NCBI GenBank assembly: GCA_020091685.1
Contig: CM034606.1
Coordinates: 36,631,263 to 36,695,262, forward strand
DNA: 64,000 bases
Direction of reading: 5' to 3'
Source: Lutjanus erythropterus
Lineage: Eukaryota; Chordata; Actinopteri; Lutjaniformes; Lutjanidae
Below are positions 26,130 to 39,600 of the stretch, in pieces. Position 1 is the stretch's first letter; each line of letters begins with the position of its first letter. Below the pieces are notes generated by a model. The model was not told where the DNA came from and searched no databases. It worked only from the letters and a program-made list of their open reading frames with translations. The translations under genes were made by a program, and so were the position numbers.

Positions 26130-26565
26130 CCAGTTCAGGATTGATTTTGATTTCATTGCTTGTTTTAAAGTTTTAAATGGGCTGGCACCACCATATCTTT
26201 CTGAACTCTTACATTTTCAGTCTCCAGTAGAAGTGAGATCATCTAACAAGCTGCTCCTAGATGTTCGCAGATCCAGGTGCAAAAATAGGCGACAGAACCT
26301 TTGCAGTGGCCACTTCATGGAATAATTAGCCTTTCCATATTAAAGCTGCTCAGACCTCAGAAACATTGAAGTCACTACTAAAAATCCACCTCTTCCCTTT
26401 GGTGTTCTTCACAATTCTTCTTGCTAACTGTGTGTACATGTGTATTTATTTGTATGTATGTATGTATGTGTGTGTGTTGTTTTGTATTTTAAGCTTGGAA
26501 AGCACTTTGTTCATCTGTGGTTGTTTTAAATGTGCTATATAAATAAAATTATATTGACACAGACA
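26130..26565 (+). mobile_element. L2-type LINE 3' end
   Basis: The frame CFKVLNGLAPPYLSELLHFQ, then VRSSNKLLLDVRRSRCKNRR, is the ORF2 tail of a fish LINE, ending at TAA near 26325. It is followed by a 3' region closing with GTGCTATATAAATAAAATTA, the L2-like tail. Confidence 0.7.
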
Positions 26566-27479
26566 AATCATAAAGTAACAACAATAGCCATATAAGTATA
26601 AACTATTAATAAACCATTGTGCAGTGCTGAGTACTCAGTTACTCTCCACCTCAATATAATAATTAAAACTAATAGGAACTCCTTTGAAGTTAATGTAATT
26701 TAATTGTTTACATTACAATGTTTTATTCAATATGTCATTGGATGCATTTGAATAAGTCCTGTTACTCAGCTGTTATGATCTCATCAATTGAGGTCGGGAG
26801 TGCTGGTGCAGTAGTGTTACAGAGCACAAGATGGTGCTGCTGTGAAACCACAAAGAAGTGACATAGTGAAACTCACACTTACTGTCAGACTCAGCAGTCC
26901 TAACACCAGCCAGCCTGATGCTGCTGGTGCAGGACAATGCATCCAAAAGCTCTCTCTTTCTCCCTCTCTTTAGTTCACATGGCCTTCATTAGCAGAGGAT
27001 GGATGTGCTGTCTGTTGCAAAGCTTTGGGAAGCTTCAGGTAAAAAGAAAAACAAAACAAAAAAGAAAATCACAAAGAAACCTCTCAAATTAAACACAGGA
27101 AATAAGACAAAGATTATATTTGTGTCATTAAACTCATAAAGCTTATGGGCGAGCTCTGTGACCGTTTCAGCTTATGCTCTGAGTGCACTCCAAAAGCTGA
27201 ATTATGCAGCAAAGTACAGGTCAATTTTTTTCCTGAAGTTTGGAAAATTAGGCAACTAGACAGAATAATACATACACACAATATCAGATCAGATCATTTG
27301 ATGTTTGTGACCCTGTAAGCAAAACTTTTTAGGTTACAGTTTTGCTACTTCATCCAAGTAATGAGATGACCCAAAGAGAACTGACAAGAACTAGCATCAG
27401 AAAACCCTGTGTGACACACGACGTAGGCACCAACCACAGGCCAAACCATATTTTTTTGTTTTGTTTTAGATAATTTTTT

Positions 27480-27650
27480 GGATTATGCCTTTTTTTATAG
27501 TGACAGCTGAAGATAGGACAGGGTAGAGAGAGAGGGGACGACACAGCAAACAGGCCACAGGCTGGATTCCAACCTGCTACTGGAGAGGACTGATGGCCTC
27601 AGTACATGAGGTCCCCACTCTACCAACTGAGCTAGAGCCACCCCACATAC
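27480..27650 (-). mobile_element. tRNA-derived SINE, diverged
   Basis: Reverse-complement A box from CTACCAACTGAGCTAGAGCC and a degenerate B box near GGATTCCAAC, plus the GACAGCTGAAGATAGGACAG tail block shared with 59080 and 59373. Confidence 0.7.
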
Positions 27651-30600
27651 ACTGTTTTGAGGAGTCCACCATGATGATCTGTCGTGTTCTTTGGCGTAAA
27701 TATTAAGATATGTTTACTGTCAAAACGTTTTAGACAGGCAGTGTCACGAAGGATGATGTGATCTTGCATTGCTGTACGCACTTACATGTGAATACAATAA
27801 AGAAAAGTAAATGATTTGTATGGCTGATCCACCTCATGTGTCAAAGCTTAGCTCTGTCATGTGCTCATCAATCTGCCACAATATAAAAGACAAGCTGTAG
27901 GTTTAACTATGATCCATTTTAATTACAACTTTAACTGGACAAAATATCAGTATTTTAAAACCTGTCTCACTGTTTCATCATGGTCTTGAAGTCAACCTTC
28001 CACACACACGCCATAGCACAGGTTGCCCAGCAGATGTCAGAACAAAACAGGAGTTATGCTCTTCAAATACTGGCTGCTGACGGACTGAATGATGAATTAC
28101 TTCTTAACATTTTCCTGTAATGTATGAATATGTTCACTTATCATCACATTCACTGAGCAATGTGACCTGCTGATCATGTTCATTTATATATGTACACATC
28201 TGTTTGCCTACATTTTCTGAGGCCTTGATGTCTATTATATTTAATGATATGACATTTAGTATTGTGGAGGTTTTATAAATAAATGTAGGATTAGTGTTGG
28301 GGTTTTTTCTATGTGCTATGTTTGGTTCATCCATAAATGTAACCTGTGAATATAGGTCATTTTCTACTGCAATTATCTCACACAGTTTCTCCATTTGCTT
28401 ACTTTGCTACCTTTGCTAGGTTAACTGCAAAGAAGCCTAATGTGTGCTAGTCTCAACTAACTAATGTTTCAACTTTGTAGCTGTTGTGTCACATGGCTCT
28501 TGTTTGTTGAGTCGAACATTTCAAACAAACTGGCTGTACTTTATGTGGCCACAATGCCTGGACTTTTGGTGGCAGAGTGTTTCCTCTACAATGGTACAGA
28601 CTGACGGCCACCAGGCTAACAGGCAGTCTGAGCAGGTACACAAACACACACACACACACACACGGAGGAGCAGAGGGACAAACACGCAGACGGACAGTGG
28701 AAGTAGTTGACAACAACTTGTGACATTACTGTGCACATCCTGTGTCTCACATTAGGTAAGCCCTTAAATAGATCAGACTAAAATAAATGGTTGAGGTTTT
28801 GCAGTAGATGCTTTATATGCTTATGGTGTATGTGGTGTATTTGAGAAAATACAATACATGCTTAAAAGTAAAGTAAGGAAATGAGCATTCAAATGGTTAT
28901 TTTCCATAATGGCAATCAATAATTAAATTTGTTCCACAGTGTAAGGTTCTCTGAAGTCTCATGTATAAGATATCAAATTAGAGTTCTAAAATGTTCTACT
29001 CTCTACAGAAGATCTCATGTTTGGTCAGTATCTGAACTGGATTTATTTTGATCTTTATCAACAAATTAAACAGTTTGTCTTAATTATTGCTTTCTCGTAC
29101 AGGGAACAGCAGAGACAGAGAACAGAGAACACTGTGCATGAGAACCTGATCTATGCTTGCCATGAGCCAGATGGTAGTCATCATCATGGAGGAGTCCCAG
29201 TGCCACTCATCTTGACAATCTGGCCAGAGCATGTTGCAACTCCACAGGATGACATATGCCCTGAATCTCAATTATCCACCCAAACTTTCCTACACTTTTG
29301 AGGTCTTCCAAAGACTTCTTGTCTGCACCCAAAACCAACCTCAAAGTTTGTTGCCCTCAAAAACAAGCTTCTAGCCTAGACAGTCAAACATGACTGTCGG
29401 CCTTGTACTCATGAAACACTGTTCTGTTTTTTGTGTTCAAGAATATTATACAGTTTTCTGAGCTTGATGACTGGGACTCTTGAGGACTTGTGGAAAATCA
29501 GAAAAAAAGTAAAGAAAGGAACATGCCACTCATTTATCAACTGTTAAAAAACCCTGTTGTAACACTGCTGTGGTGCAAAAGAGGCTTTCAGTGACTGAAA
29601 ATCTGAGTCACTGCACAGCATCTTTGAAGACATTGTTCATCCAAATTGGCTCTGTGCTTCAGTGTTTGAATCACTCAGTTTCCTGTGAATGGCCCTTTAC
29701 GATCTCTGCCATTCATTGTTTGACACAAAACTTCCAGAATTACTTCCACTATCTGAAAATGTTGTGCTGGTTTGTAGTGTAAAGGTGTTCTGCTAAGCTG
29801 CATTTTATATACTGAGGTCAGAGGTCAGTGTTGATGTTAAAATGTTTGAAAAACTGTATACAGACTAAAAGACACTACTGTGAAGGTATTCTAAGCTGCA
29901 TTGATAAGATGTGTTAAGAAGTTCTGAATACAATTCAATACTGAAAACAGATGTACTCAAATGTTTCAACTCATTGTCACTGACATATATGGTAGCATTT
30001 ATTTGCTGTTGTTTTAATAAATGTTGGGACAGTTACATCTTTTTCTTTGTGTTTAAGTGTATGTTTGTGCTTTCTTTAAATTTATGGCAATGCAAACTAA
30101 TGATTTGATGAATTAGACTAATTACAAATTATTGGTATTTATTGCATATCTTAATTAGGTGTCATGTAGTTAAATCTGATCTTTTGACAATGGTTAAACT
30201 CAATTTCTTGCCTGTTTCTGTAGACTCTACTTAATTTTTTGCATACAGTCAAATACATTTTAGTGAGTTTACTCAACTTAAAATACCAAGATGTTCACTA
30301 AACTTACAAAAATGGTTGGAAAATGTTCCCTCAATTTTTAGTTACATCTAAGCAACAGTTTTTACAGTGTCTACTCCCAATGTCTGTTGCAGTGACGAAC
30401 GGAACCAGATATAAAGTGAAGCATCTTGTAGTGAGTCTGGGGCTTCAAGACTTCACGCCTAGTAGACACACTTCCCAAAGTCTGCACAAAGATAAGGTAA
30501 TTATAACTTGAATTCTGACTTCCTTTTAGAGATGAAAAACTCACAAAGTTGGCTAATGAACACATAACTCACTATCTATAATAAGTTCTCTATCTGTCAA

Positions 30601-31594
30601 CATAAGTCTCTGTAAGTTTTTCTACGCTGAGTTGCCTGATGTGACCTGGTGCTTAGAGAGTGACTCAGAGGTGTGTTATCAGCAGAAGAGAAATAAGATA
30701 AAGGTACACGAGAGTATTAGTTAGAAATGATAGAAATTCCAACTTATTAACGTCCAATTAATTAAATACAAATAGATGAAATACTATGAGATTAAAATAC
30801 TATTTTACTATTTTTCATAGTTGATAAGTGACATTATAAGCTCAATACTGTGTGAATAAAAGGAAGTGCGAACTTGAGAAGCCTTGGGTTTTGAATTTAA
30901 TTTGAAGAGGACCCACATAAAGGAGTTTCTCTTGAAGGCCACTGCGTTGGCCCGAGAGAGGGCTCAGTGCATCCACACCACACACATGACTGACTAACCA
31001 CAGGCACACTTTCACCTCATATACACACACCAAGAGTAGAGAATCTGAAGAGCCCTTCCCGACAGCCAGAAGTTTGTGCTTGGTGGAACCTTAAAGCTGT
31101 TAGGTTCCATGGGTTAAGGTTAGGTATGGTTTTATTTGTGTATTAATTTTTACAAATTATAAATGTGTCATTTGTAAACTTTTGTGTACTTTATATTTTT
31201 GAGATTTATCAGGAATCATTTAGTTCTCAATCTTGATTTCAGTTCAGCAAATTAAAATTTAATATGTTTTTGTTCAACCAGATAATTCTATTTCTAAGAT
31301 TAAGAATGTAACTAATTTAAAGATTTGATTAAATTTTAAACTTTGGTAAAATGCAGATTAATCTGGTTTAATCAAACAACCTAATTCACCAGGAAATAAA
31401 TCAGTTTGCATTACATAATCTAGTTTAGTAAATTGGGATTAATCTAATTTAACAAAAACTTCACAAATTTAATCACTTTGAATCATAAATAATATTAGCA
31501 GAATAATTTAAAACTAAATCAAACTAGTCGTATCAAGTACAAATGAAAATTAAAATGTTACAAGAAATTTCCATATAATTTTTGTTTAAACTAC

Positions 31595-31665
31595 AGGAGC
31601 CACTGCAGAAGGACAAAAGAGTCACATACGGTTCTGGAGCCACAGGTTGCAGACCCTGATTTATA
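31595..31665 (-). mobile_element. hAT-like terminus fragment
   Basis: GGAGCCACAGGTTGCAGACC ending CCTG is the reverse of a CAGGGTCTGCAACC terminus seen in many fish hAT derivatives. Confidence 0.4.
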
Positions 31666-31800
31666 GTGACATACTAATGTAACATATGCAGTATGGATAT
31701 GTTAGGTTATTATTTAACATATGTATACATTGATGAATTGTTTTCCCTGCTGTATTTATTGTGTAGGGTTCTATTTGTTTTTTTATTGATGCTGTCTTTC

Positions 31801-31925
<125 letters not shown>

Positions 31926-33239
31926 AAAAAAGGGAATAATGAAACAACACTAGGACTGCTGTTATTTAAACTGGGGAGCAAGGATGATGGGTTCAATTTG
32001 TGGGAAAAGCCCCAGAGTTTAGACAAAATTGCTAGGTTGTTCTGGATTCACAGGGACAGGTTGAATATGAACTGCTACAACATCACAGCTTCCTGGAGGA
32101 CTGGTTTAATGCAGCACTTCAGGATACACTGTTACTATAAAGAGTCTTTACTTTACACTTTGGTGTGTTGTTATTGATATCTTCATATTGCAAGTGTGGA
32201 TTGTGTTTGGTTGCACACTTACAATCACTCCTGTTTAAGATGATGTAGGTCTAGTACCAAAATGCTGCAAGTAAATGAGACATTGCAGGTTTGACAATGT
32301 GAGGAGTTAACCAGCAGATGTCACTATTTAGATGGTATGCAGCCCTGGAAACTGTTCACAGCACAGCTGTTCAGTTTTGTTTCACTAATGCAGCTCCCTG
32401 CAGCATACCATGAGCTGGAGTCCAACAGAAAACTGACACATGACTGAACAGAGGAAACAAAAAGAACAAAGAAAAAGTTTATTTCATAGAATCATAGACT
32501 GAATTTTGTCAGTTTTAGGAGGCAGATAGGGTTCATTTGAGATGCAGCTCAGCACTCTGTATCTGTACTAAACATTGTTTTCTTTGGGCATCTATTCACA
32601 TTGTGAAAGTTTAGAATGTATGAGAACATTATGGTAGAAGTACATGATGATCATTCCCATGATGTTGCAGTAGTTTCTGGGTTAATACCATTTGTTACAT
32701 GGATTTTGTGAAAAAATGAACCATTTTGAGCACTGAAAGCTGATAAAATGGTCAAAAATCTTCCAGAATAGCACATTAAGACAGCAAGACCTAAAGGAAC
32801 ACCAGAGAAAACTCATGTTGTGATTTGGAATCAAAAACTTTCACATTTGGAGATTTCTGTAATATTTATTGCCAGTATTTTCATTAAACCCAAGAAACCA
32901 ATCCATGTTGTGAACGCTCCTACTCTCTAGTTTGTGGTTGTGAAGTTTGAGACTGTGACTATCCTATCCTAGAGGTCACTGTAGGTCATTTTAGACAGGG
33001 AGGTCAGGTTTCAAAAATAGTCTCACTATAATGAAATGGTTAATATGGGGACTAACATGAATACAACTGGAATAATTGGATCCATAAGAGTCTCTGCTTT
33101 CCAGTCAGACCCAATTTATGATATTTCAACACTGTTTATGGACACCAGTATGAAGGAATATGTTACATGTGTGTCAAAAGTAAACAAGGTGGAGGACCCA
33201 AAACTGCAGACTGCAAAGCAAAGCAAGCATACCAAATGT

Positions 33240-33620
33240 ATTTCATAATGAAAACAAAGGAAAAGGCTTACAAAACACAGGAGAGTCAAGACCACTGTCC
33301 ACAGAAACAAAAGAATCAACAAAAGGAAAAGCACAGAAAACAGTCCAGGAAAAAGAAAACAAGGTCCAACACAAAAAGGCATACCAGGAGACAGGCCGTT
33401 AACACACAAAGGGCAATGACAAACTGACAAAGAAACGGAGAAACACAGGGACTGAATAGACAAAGAACTAATAAGACACAGGTGGACAGACAGGTGAAAC
33501 CAATGGCAATCAAAAAGAGCAGGAAAAGGACAAAGACAGGAAGTAAAGACAAGACACATGAGGGAGGACCAGGAGTACAAAATAAAACAGGAAATAACCA
33601 ACAAAATCCCCAAACCATGA
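33240..33620 (+). repeat. Dispersed A-rich repeat, longer copy of 17037-17227
   Basis: It extends the shared unit to the left (AGAGTCAAGACCACTGTCCA) and ends CCCCAAACCATGACA. The long open frame on the opposite strand (33116-33613) is low-complexity shadow coding. Confidence 0.7.
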
Positions 33621-34139
33621 CAGAATATTCAATAACAAGACAAAAATAACACATTTATCCTGTATGCAAAAGATGCATGGGATTAACATTAACATAAAAA
33701 TTCACTTCAGTTGGATTTTATTTCCACAGCACTAAATCAAACTCAAGTTATCTCAGAGCATGTATGCTGTTCTCTCCAAGGAGACTCTTGGGTACCCACA
33801 GCACTGTTGAGCCCCTTCCTGACATGGTTCCTGGTGGGTCTTGTAGTTGCTTACTGAACATCACTAAAACACAACAGAAAAAGGACAATTAGCAAACGTT
33901 TGTGCACTAGAAAAATGAAAATATGTTTAATAGCTAGAAACCAGGCAGCATGCAGCCCTGAATTCGGCCTTTGTAATGATGCCACAAACTTAAGGAGAAT
34001 AATACCATGATAAAAGGAAGTGTATAATATGATATTTATGGTGATATTAAAAACAATGATAAAAAATGTTGACTTGAAAGATGTCCTTAATCAAATCATA
34101 AATCTGCTGCATAGTATTTCATTTATGGTTGTATGTAAT

Positions 34140-34882
34140 AGGTTTTTTCCTTTTAACAATAGTAGTGCTTCTGCTTTCCTTTTTTAAATAAAATAAAATA
34201 AAAGAAGCAGCCATGAGTTAAGCAAAACATGTGCAAAAACATGGGACTATGTATGTCATTCATTGTTGAGAATTGGAACAAAATTGAATGAGGGGGTTTT
34301 GATTTTTACTTTTTAATGCTAATAGGTCTCCTACTGATTAGGTGTTTCATTAAATGTGGATGTGAACTCCATCTTACAGAGTTGATAAAATTTTAAATTT
34401 TTCCGTCGTCATACGGAGCAGCCATTTTTGTTTTTAAAGTGTCTCAGAGTTTCTTCATGTTAATCAGAACACACATTTTTAAAACATAATTCTTATTTAG
34501 TTTTGATTTAGAAGGACTACAGATTTGACATGTTATGATTGAGACACATCTGATAGAAATATTATTTTAGAAGGTTTACCAGTATTTGAGCAGTATTCCT
34601 GCATTTTTAAACCAGGAAGTGAGACAGAGGTCCTGAGGGTATAGCTGACCCTTTTATGCCTGATTAAAACAGGTTTTTGTAACTTTTTCTGCTAACATTT
34701 TCACAAAAATCTTTTTTACAACAAAGATGGTTATATTAGCACATTATTACACTTATGTTATCAGTAGATATTGTTAGTTTTAGATTTTAAAGGCTTTAAC
34801 ACATTTTTAAATGTTTGAAGTTGTGAATTCTTGTCTGGGACAAAGGTGTTTTCTGCAAAATTAAAACATTTCATAAATAAGA

Positions 34883-34969
<87 letters not shown>

Positions 34970-35155
34970 GGAATGTATATAAATTTAATAAATTTAGCAA
35001 TGGAATCAGATATTAATAATTCATAGTTTTTTGGCAGAACATGATTTGTCCCAATTCATAAGAATGGTCGATGTAGAACTGCAAAAACAAACAAAAAAAC
35101 AACAGTCAGCAGCAGTCCTTTAATAAAATAAACAGTATGGAGCCTTTTTGATATT
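34140..35155 (+). repeat. Dispersed repeat family containing a (TA)n tract
   Basis: Parts recur at 36770-37060 (AAGTAGCAGCCATGA, CAGCAGTCAGCA-CCTTT), at 23440-23670, and inverted at 42290-42660 (AGTCCTTCTAAAT, CTAAAATAATATTTCTATC). The (TA)n tract is at 34891-34966. Confidence 0.65.
34891..34966. repeat. (AT)n microsatellite
   Basis: 76 bp of uninterrupted AT about 0.5 kb upstream of the slc18a2 CRE. Confidence 0.97.
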
Positions 35156-35463
35156 CGATACACTGTTACATTCCAATGAGTTTGTATAGCATGCATGTTT
35201 GTATGTGCATATTTGTATTTTGAAATAAAGAAATAATTTGTGTTTTAATGAAATTTGTTGTGAGTACATTTTTTTTTCTATTTGATGTGAGTACATTTGG
35301 TGAGAGTGTTTGTCATTTGTAAGCAGATCCTCCTGGTGTCTCTGTGTCCATCTCTGATTGTATGCTGTCTTGTTTACTGTTTGTGCTCTGATCCAGTAGT
35401 TGTGGTTTGAGTGTTTGGGAGTGTGTGTGGGGGTCTGACAGGAACCTGCACAGAAAGGTTGAA

Positions 35464-35471
35464 TGACGTCA
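35464..35471. promoter_or_regulatory. Palindromic cAMP response element TGACGTCA
   Basis: A perfect 8-bp CRE lies about 95 bp upstream of the probable non-coding exon's donor and 315 bp upstream of the slc18a2 start. CREB/ATF factors bind this site. A CRE is also reported for mammalian VMAT2 promoters (recalled, not checked). Function here is inferred. Confidence 0.5.
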
Positions 35472-35489
35472 GAAGTGGATCCAGTCAGT

Positions 35490-35566
35490 AGAAAGAGCAC
35501 CTCCTCCTCCTCCTCCTCCTCCTCCACAGCACTGTTGTTGCTGCTGCTGGCCCCTGTGCACCTCAG
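35490..35566 (+). other. slc18a2: Probable slc18a2 non-coding first exon
   Basis: A strong donor (CAG|GTAAGA at 35567) follows a (CTC)n and CTG-rich stretch, and a good acceptor (CTGTCTGCAG ending 35700) lies 134 bp on, just before the coding exon. This resembles the mammalian gene, where translation starts in exon 2. The 5' boundary is a guess. Confidence 0.45.
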
Positions 35567-35700
35567 GTAAGATCTCCACTCTGCTGCATACAGCCTGAGC
35601 AGTGTGAGTGTTGTGATTTCTCACTTTGAAACTCTTTCACAGACTGACAGGATTTGTATTTTAAGTTACTGACCCAGCACTACCACTTGTCTGTCTGCAG

Positions 35701-35778
35701 GAGGACTTGTCACCCGTCTGCTGTCTGTTGTCTTGCTCTGGGGACTAACACCATGGGGGATTAGATGCTCTTCGGCAG
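35701..35778 (+). promoter_or_regulatory. slc18a2: slc18a2 5' leader with two tiny uORFs
   Basis: ATG at 35753 sits in a near-ideal context (ACACCATGG) but reads only MGD before TAG at 35762. The next codon is ATG (35765), which reads MLFGR and stops at TGA 35780, overlapping the main ATG at 35779. If the sequence is right, initiation at the VMAT2 ATG needs leaky scanning or reinitiation. Confidence 0.55.
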
Positions 35779-35878
35779 ATGAATTTGTTGAAATGGCTCA
35801 GAGAGGAGCGACAGTCGAGGAAACTGATCTTCATTGTTTTCAGCAGGCTGCTGGACAACATGCTGCTGACTGTGGTCG
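35779..35878 (+). CDS. slc18a2: slc18a2 coding exon 1 (N-terminus and TM1)
   Basis: It encodes 33 residues plus one base: a basic N-terminus ([11 protein letters not shown]) and a TM1 ending DNMLLTVV. The donor is GTAGGT. Between the last Lys and the conserved Asp there are 10 residues, against 12 in human VMAT2, and they include Ser-Arg. The ATG used has a weak context and overlaps the stop of a small upstream ORF. Confidence 0.82.
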
Positions 35879-36546
35879 GTAGGTGCACGCGTGTTTTCTC
35901 TCCTCTGCACATCCGCAAACTTCTTCCTTTTCTTTTTCCTTTTGTTTTTCTGCACAGCAGGCAGTCTAGTCCACATGTCAATGTGTCCTGCTGCCATTGA
36001 TTAGAGCGCAGCCTGTTGCTCCAGTGTGCAGGATGCGCTCAACTGTACTGAACTCCAAAACCTGCGACACAGTCACCAAACTAACGAGATTAGATTAGAG
36101 CTCCATTATACAACACTCATCACTCATCCGATCAACGGGTTCTTTCATTCAGCTTTAACATCTACTAATATCAAACTTATGGATGGTGCAAAACGGTGCT
36201 GACTAATAACCACATTATGTATATATGTATATACATATATATATATATATATTTATATATATAGCGACAAGGTCACTTTTTGTTTTTGTACAGCTCTGGG
36301 TCAGACTTAGACTCATATTTTAGGTGAAATTTATTTACCAAAAAGAGACAAAGCTCAGTAAGCACAGTCAAAGATTAATTTGACTGGTAGCATTTTATTA
36401 TCGGTGGTAATTATTTGTCAAATTTTCTAGACATAATGACAATATCTTGATAATCCTGTCGTGAAAATTTGATACAGTGTGACTTTAACTACCCTAGGTG
36501 TGACTGAGACAGTGAATGGTTGTCTCTGCTGTGTGTGTGTGTGTGT

Positions 36547-36625
<79 letters not shown>

Positions 36626-39600
36626 CCTGTGATGAGCTGGGAACCAGTCCAGGGTGTGCCACCTCTCACCCAGTGTCAGCTGCTCCACCACCCTACAACC
36701 CACAAATATCAAAGAAAATGACACTTCTTAAATAATATATCTGATGTGTTCAGCATTTTTATTGGTCTCATTTTTGATCCTTTTAACTTAAAGTGCTTCT
36801 TCTTTTCTTCTTTATAAAATCAAATAAAAGTAGCAGCCATGACCTGAAATGTGCAAAAATGGTCATGAATTGTTGTTGGCGATGAATGTTTGAATTACGC
36901 ATGCGACTGCAAAACAGAAACAAAGCAGCAGTCAGCACCGTCCTTTTATAAAATTCTAAAAATAATTAGCCATGTAATATCGCAGTAGATATCACTTCAG
37001 TTCAGTACAGTATCAGGGTATGTTTTTATTGCAGTATCATGATATTGGATATTTTGTTACATCCTAAATATTAAAATGACTAAAAAGGATCAGGTCAGAC
37101 CTGTTTATGCATTAATGCTTGCAAAGAAAAATCTCTTAATATTAATATGCAATGTACTCTCTACGGTTGATAAAGTAATAATAGACGTTAATAAGCTATC
37201 ATAATTACAGTAAAAGTTGTTTCATGTTGATGCTCATTCATGTATTTTTCTGAAACTCAAAGCAACAGGCAGGCTAACACATCAAACAGTAACAACACCT
37301 TTAACCCTGAAAATACACCAAACACCTTCATGTAAATCAGTGAGTTTGATAAGACTGCAGCAGGACCTGTAATGAACAAGTTAAAATAAGTCCATTTTGA
37401 CTTACATATAATTCAGAACATGTGATAATCCATAAACATCAGTTGAAGGCATTATTGGGTTGGGATTTTGGTTTTCATTTGGGGTCTGAAATATTTTAAA
37501 CAGCAAAATCATAAGTACACTGATTCTGTATTCAATAGGTTTGTTTCAAATATGTTTTTGTTGAGTTAAATTAAATGTTTTGAATCAGATTATCTGCAAA
37601 GTTTTATGATATTTTAAGGATGGCTTTCATGTTGCTGTGTTGATCAGTCTTAAATCCCTTTATCCATGAAAAATATAATATTGTAATATTCGAAATTTCC
37701 ATCAATTATTCCCTTAAAAATCCCATTTTACATCATCACAAAGCAAATGAATAGATTTTCATTGTAAAAAAATGAATGGGTTTTGGAAGAGTTAATGACT
37801 AAGTTACACTTACACTGTTTTGTAAGGTGTGTTACATGTGCTATGAAATCAGGCAATAAGTCTCTGCTGGATCACACAGTCCATGTCAGACGTGACGGCA
37901 CCTCTCTGTTACGCTCAGAGCTCCAGCTCTTTGTCTGCTAGAACACAGTCTGGCTCTTTCTCTGACAGGTGGAACTGTTCTCTGTTTTAAGCAGTTTAAA
38001 GACACAAGATGCTGAATTATGGCAGAATAAACCACTTAAATGAAGCAGACCTCGATGCAGAATCAAATCAAATGTGATATAACTGAATCCTACTGTCAGA
38101 AAATGACTTTGGTTCATTACATGCAGCCTTTAAAATCTAACCCATACTCAGGTTTCATAGATTATATATCATGTCCAGTATCATAGTCATTTATTTTAGT
38201 TGAACAGATAAGCTACTGTTGTCACACTATTTCAAATTCCACATATGAGTATACACTAGTTATTTTGTATGATCAACAGTGGATATATCTTGTTTATTTC
38301 TATTATCTATTTTGAATTTTCATACTGTATTAGCTGCCAAACTCTCAGACTAGTATTAGTGTAATATTTTTGCAAGCAGCTGCACAGTGGTACGTGCTGA
38401 TTGATAAGCTTCAGGGCTGCAAGTATATCAATATTATATCGATATCATGATATCTGGACTGTCGTTATATTGGTGATATGTCTCTATGTGTTGTCTTTCC
38501 TGGTTTTAAAGGCTGTGTTACAGTAAGGTGACATCATTTTCTGAACTTAGCAGACTGTTTGAGCTGTTCTATTATTTGTCTTTACTCACTCATTATTTTC
38601 ATTATCAATTAATCTGTCAGTCATTTTCTTGATTAATTGATCAGCCATTTGGTCCATAAATTGTCAGAAAATGGTGAAAAATGTTGATCAAAAAACCAAG
38701 AAGACATCCTCAGAAACCAGAAAGAAACCAGAAAATATTCACATTTAAGAACAGAATTTTCTTTTTAAAATTACTCAAACTGTACTCAAATTAATCCATG
38801 ATCAAAATAGTTGGCAATTAATTTATAATTGATTAATAATCCTTATTCGATTAATCATTGCAGCTGTATACTGTTGGATAGTTTAATCTTCAGCAATGCA
38901 TCATATCGTTAAGATCATATGTTTACACTATGTTATTTTAGAGAAAATGTGTACATGGTGATGTCTGTTACATCACAGCAACTCCTACAAATGTTGAAAG
39001 TCACATCGGCCAGCCCTGAGAGAGGCAGGAGAACAATGACACACCAAACATTTATTTGAAGGGTTTGCACCAGCCTTTATTTTGAACCTGTGTTAATTAG
39101 AACCACGCACATCTGCATCTGGTCCCACAGTGTGTTGAGAGGAGCCTGACTGACAGGTGCTGTCAGGGAGCAGCAGTGTGAACACACTGTGCCCTTGTCA
39201 AACAGTCAGTTTACAATACACTTACTGTGTTCATCAGTCACAGTCATGTGATACCATTTTCTTGAGCACAGCCTTATTGTTTGGACAGGATGTATGCTGT
39301 CATAAACTGTATGAAATGTTTCATTATATTTACTTGATGAAGAAGAACAAAGACACATTTTTAAAGCAGTTCTGTATTTTGACACAGTCACTCTAAATGT
39401 CTTCATTTTCTCTTACCAGCAGCTTCACTTATTAACCCATCACTGCCTCCTGTGTCATGTCATGTGCTATATTCAGTCCCTCCAGGGACACAAATTCAAC
39501 CAATTGCCATGAATTCTGTATGACCTTACAAATTTGACCAATCACTGTAGCTTCCTGCATGTTCCACTAGTCATAACTGTCCCCTGTGTAAAAGTCATAC

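Noticed and set aside
33116-33613. 165-codon open frame on the - strand, Cys/Leu/Phe-rich
   Set aside because: It is the complement of an A-rich dispersed repeat also present at 17037-17227; apparent membrane-protein composition is due to base composition.
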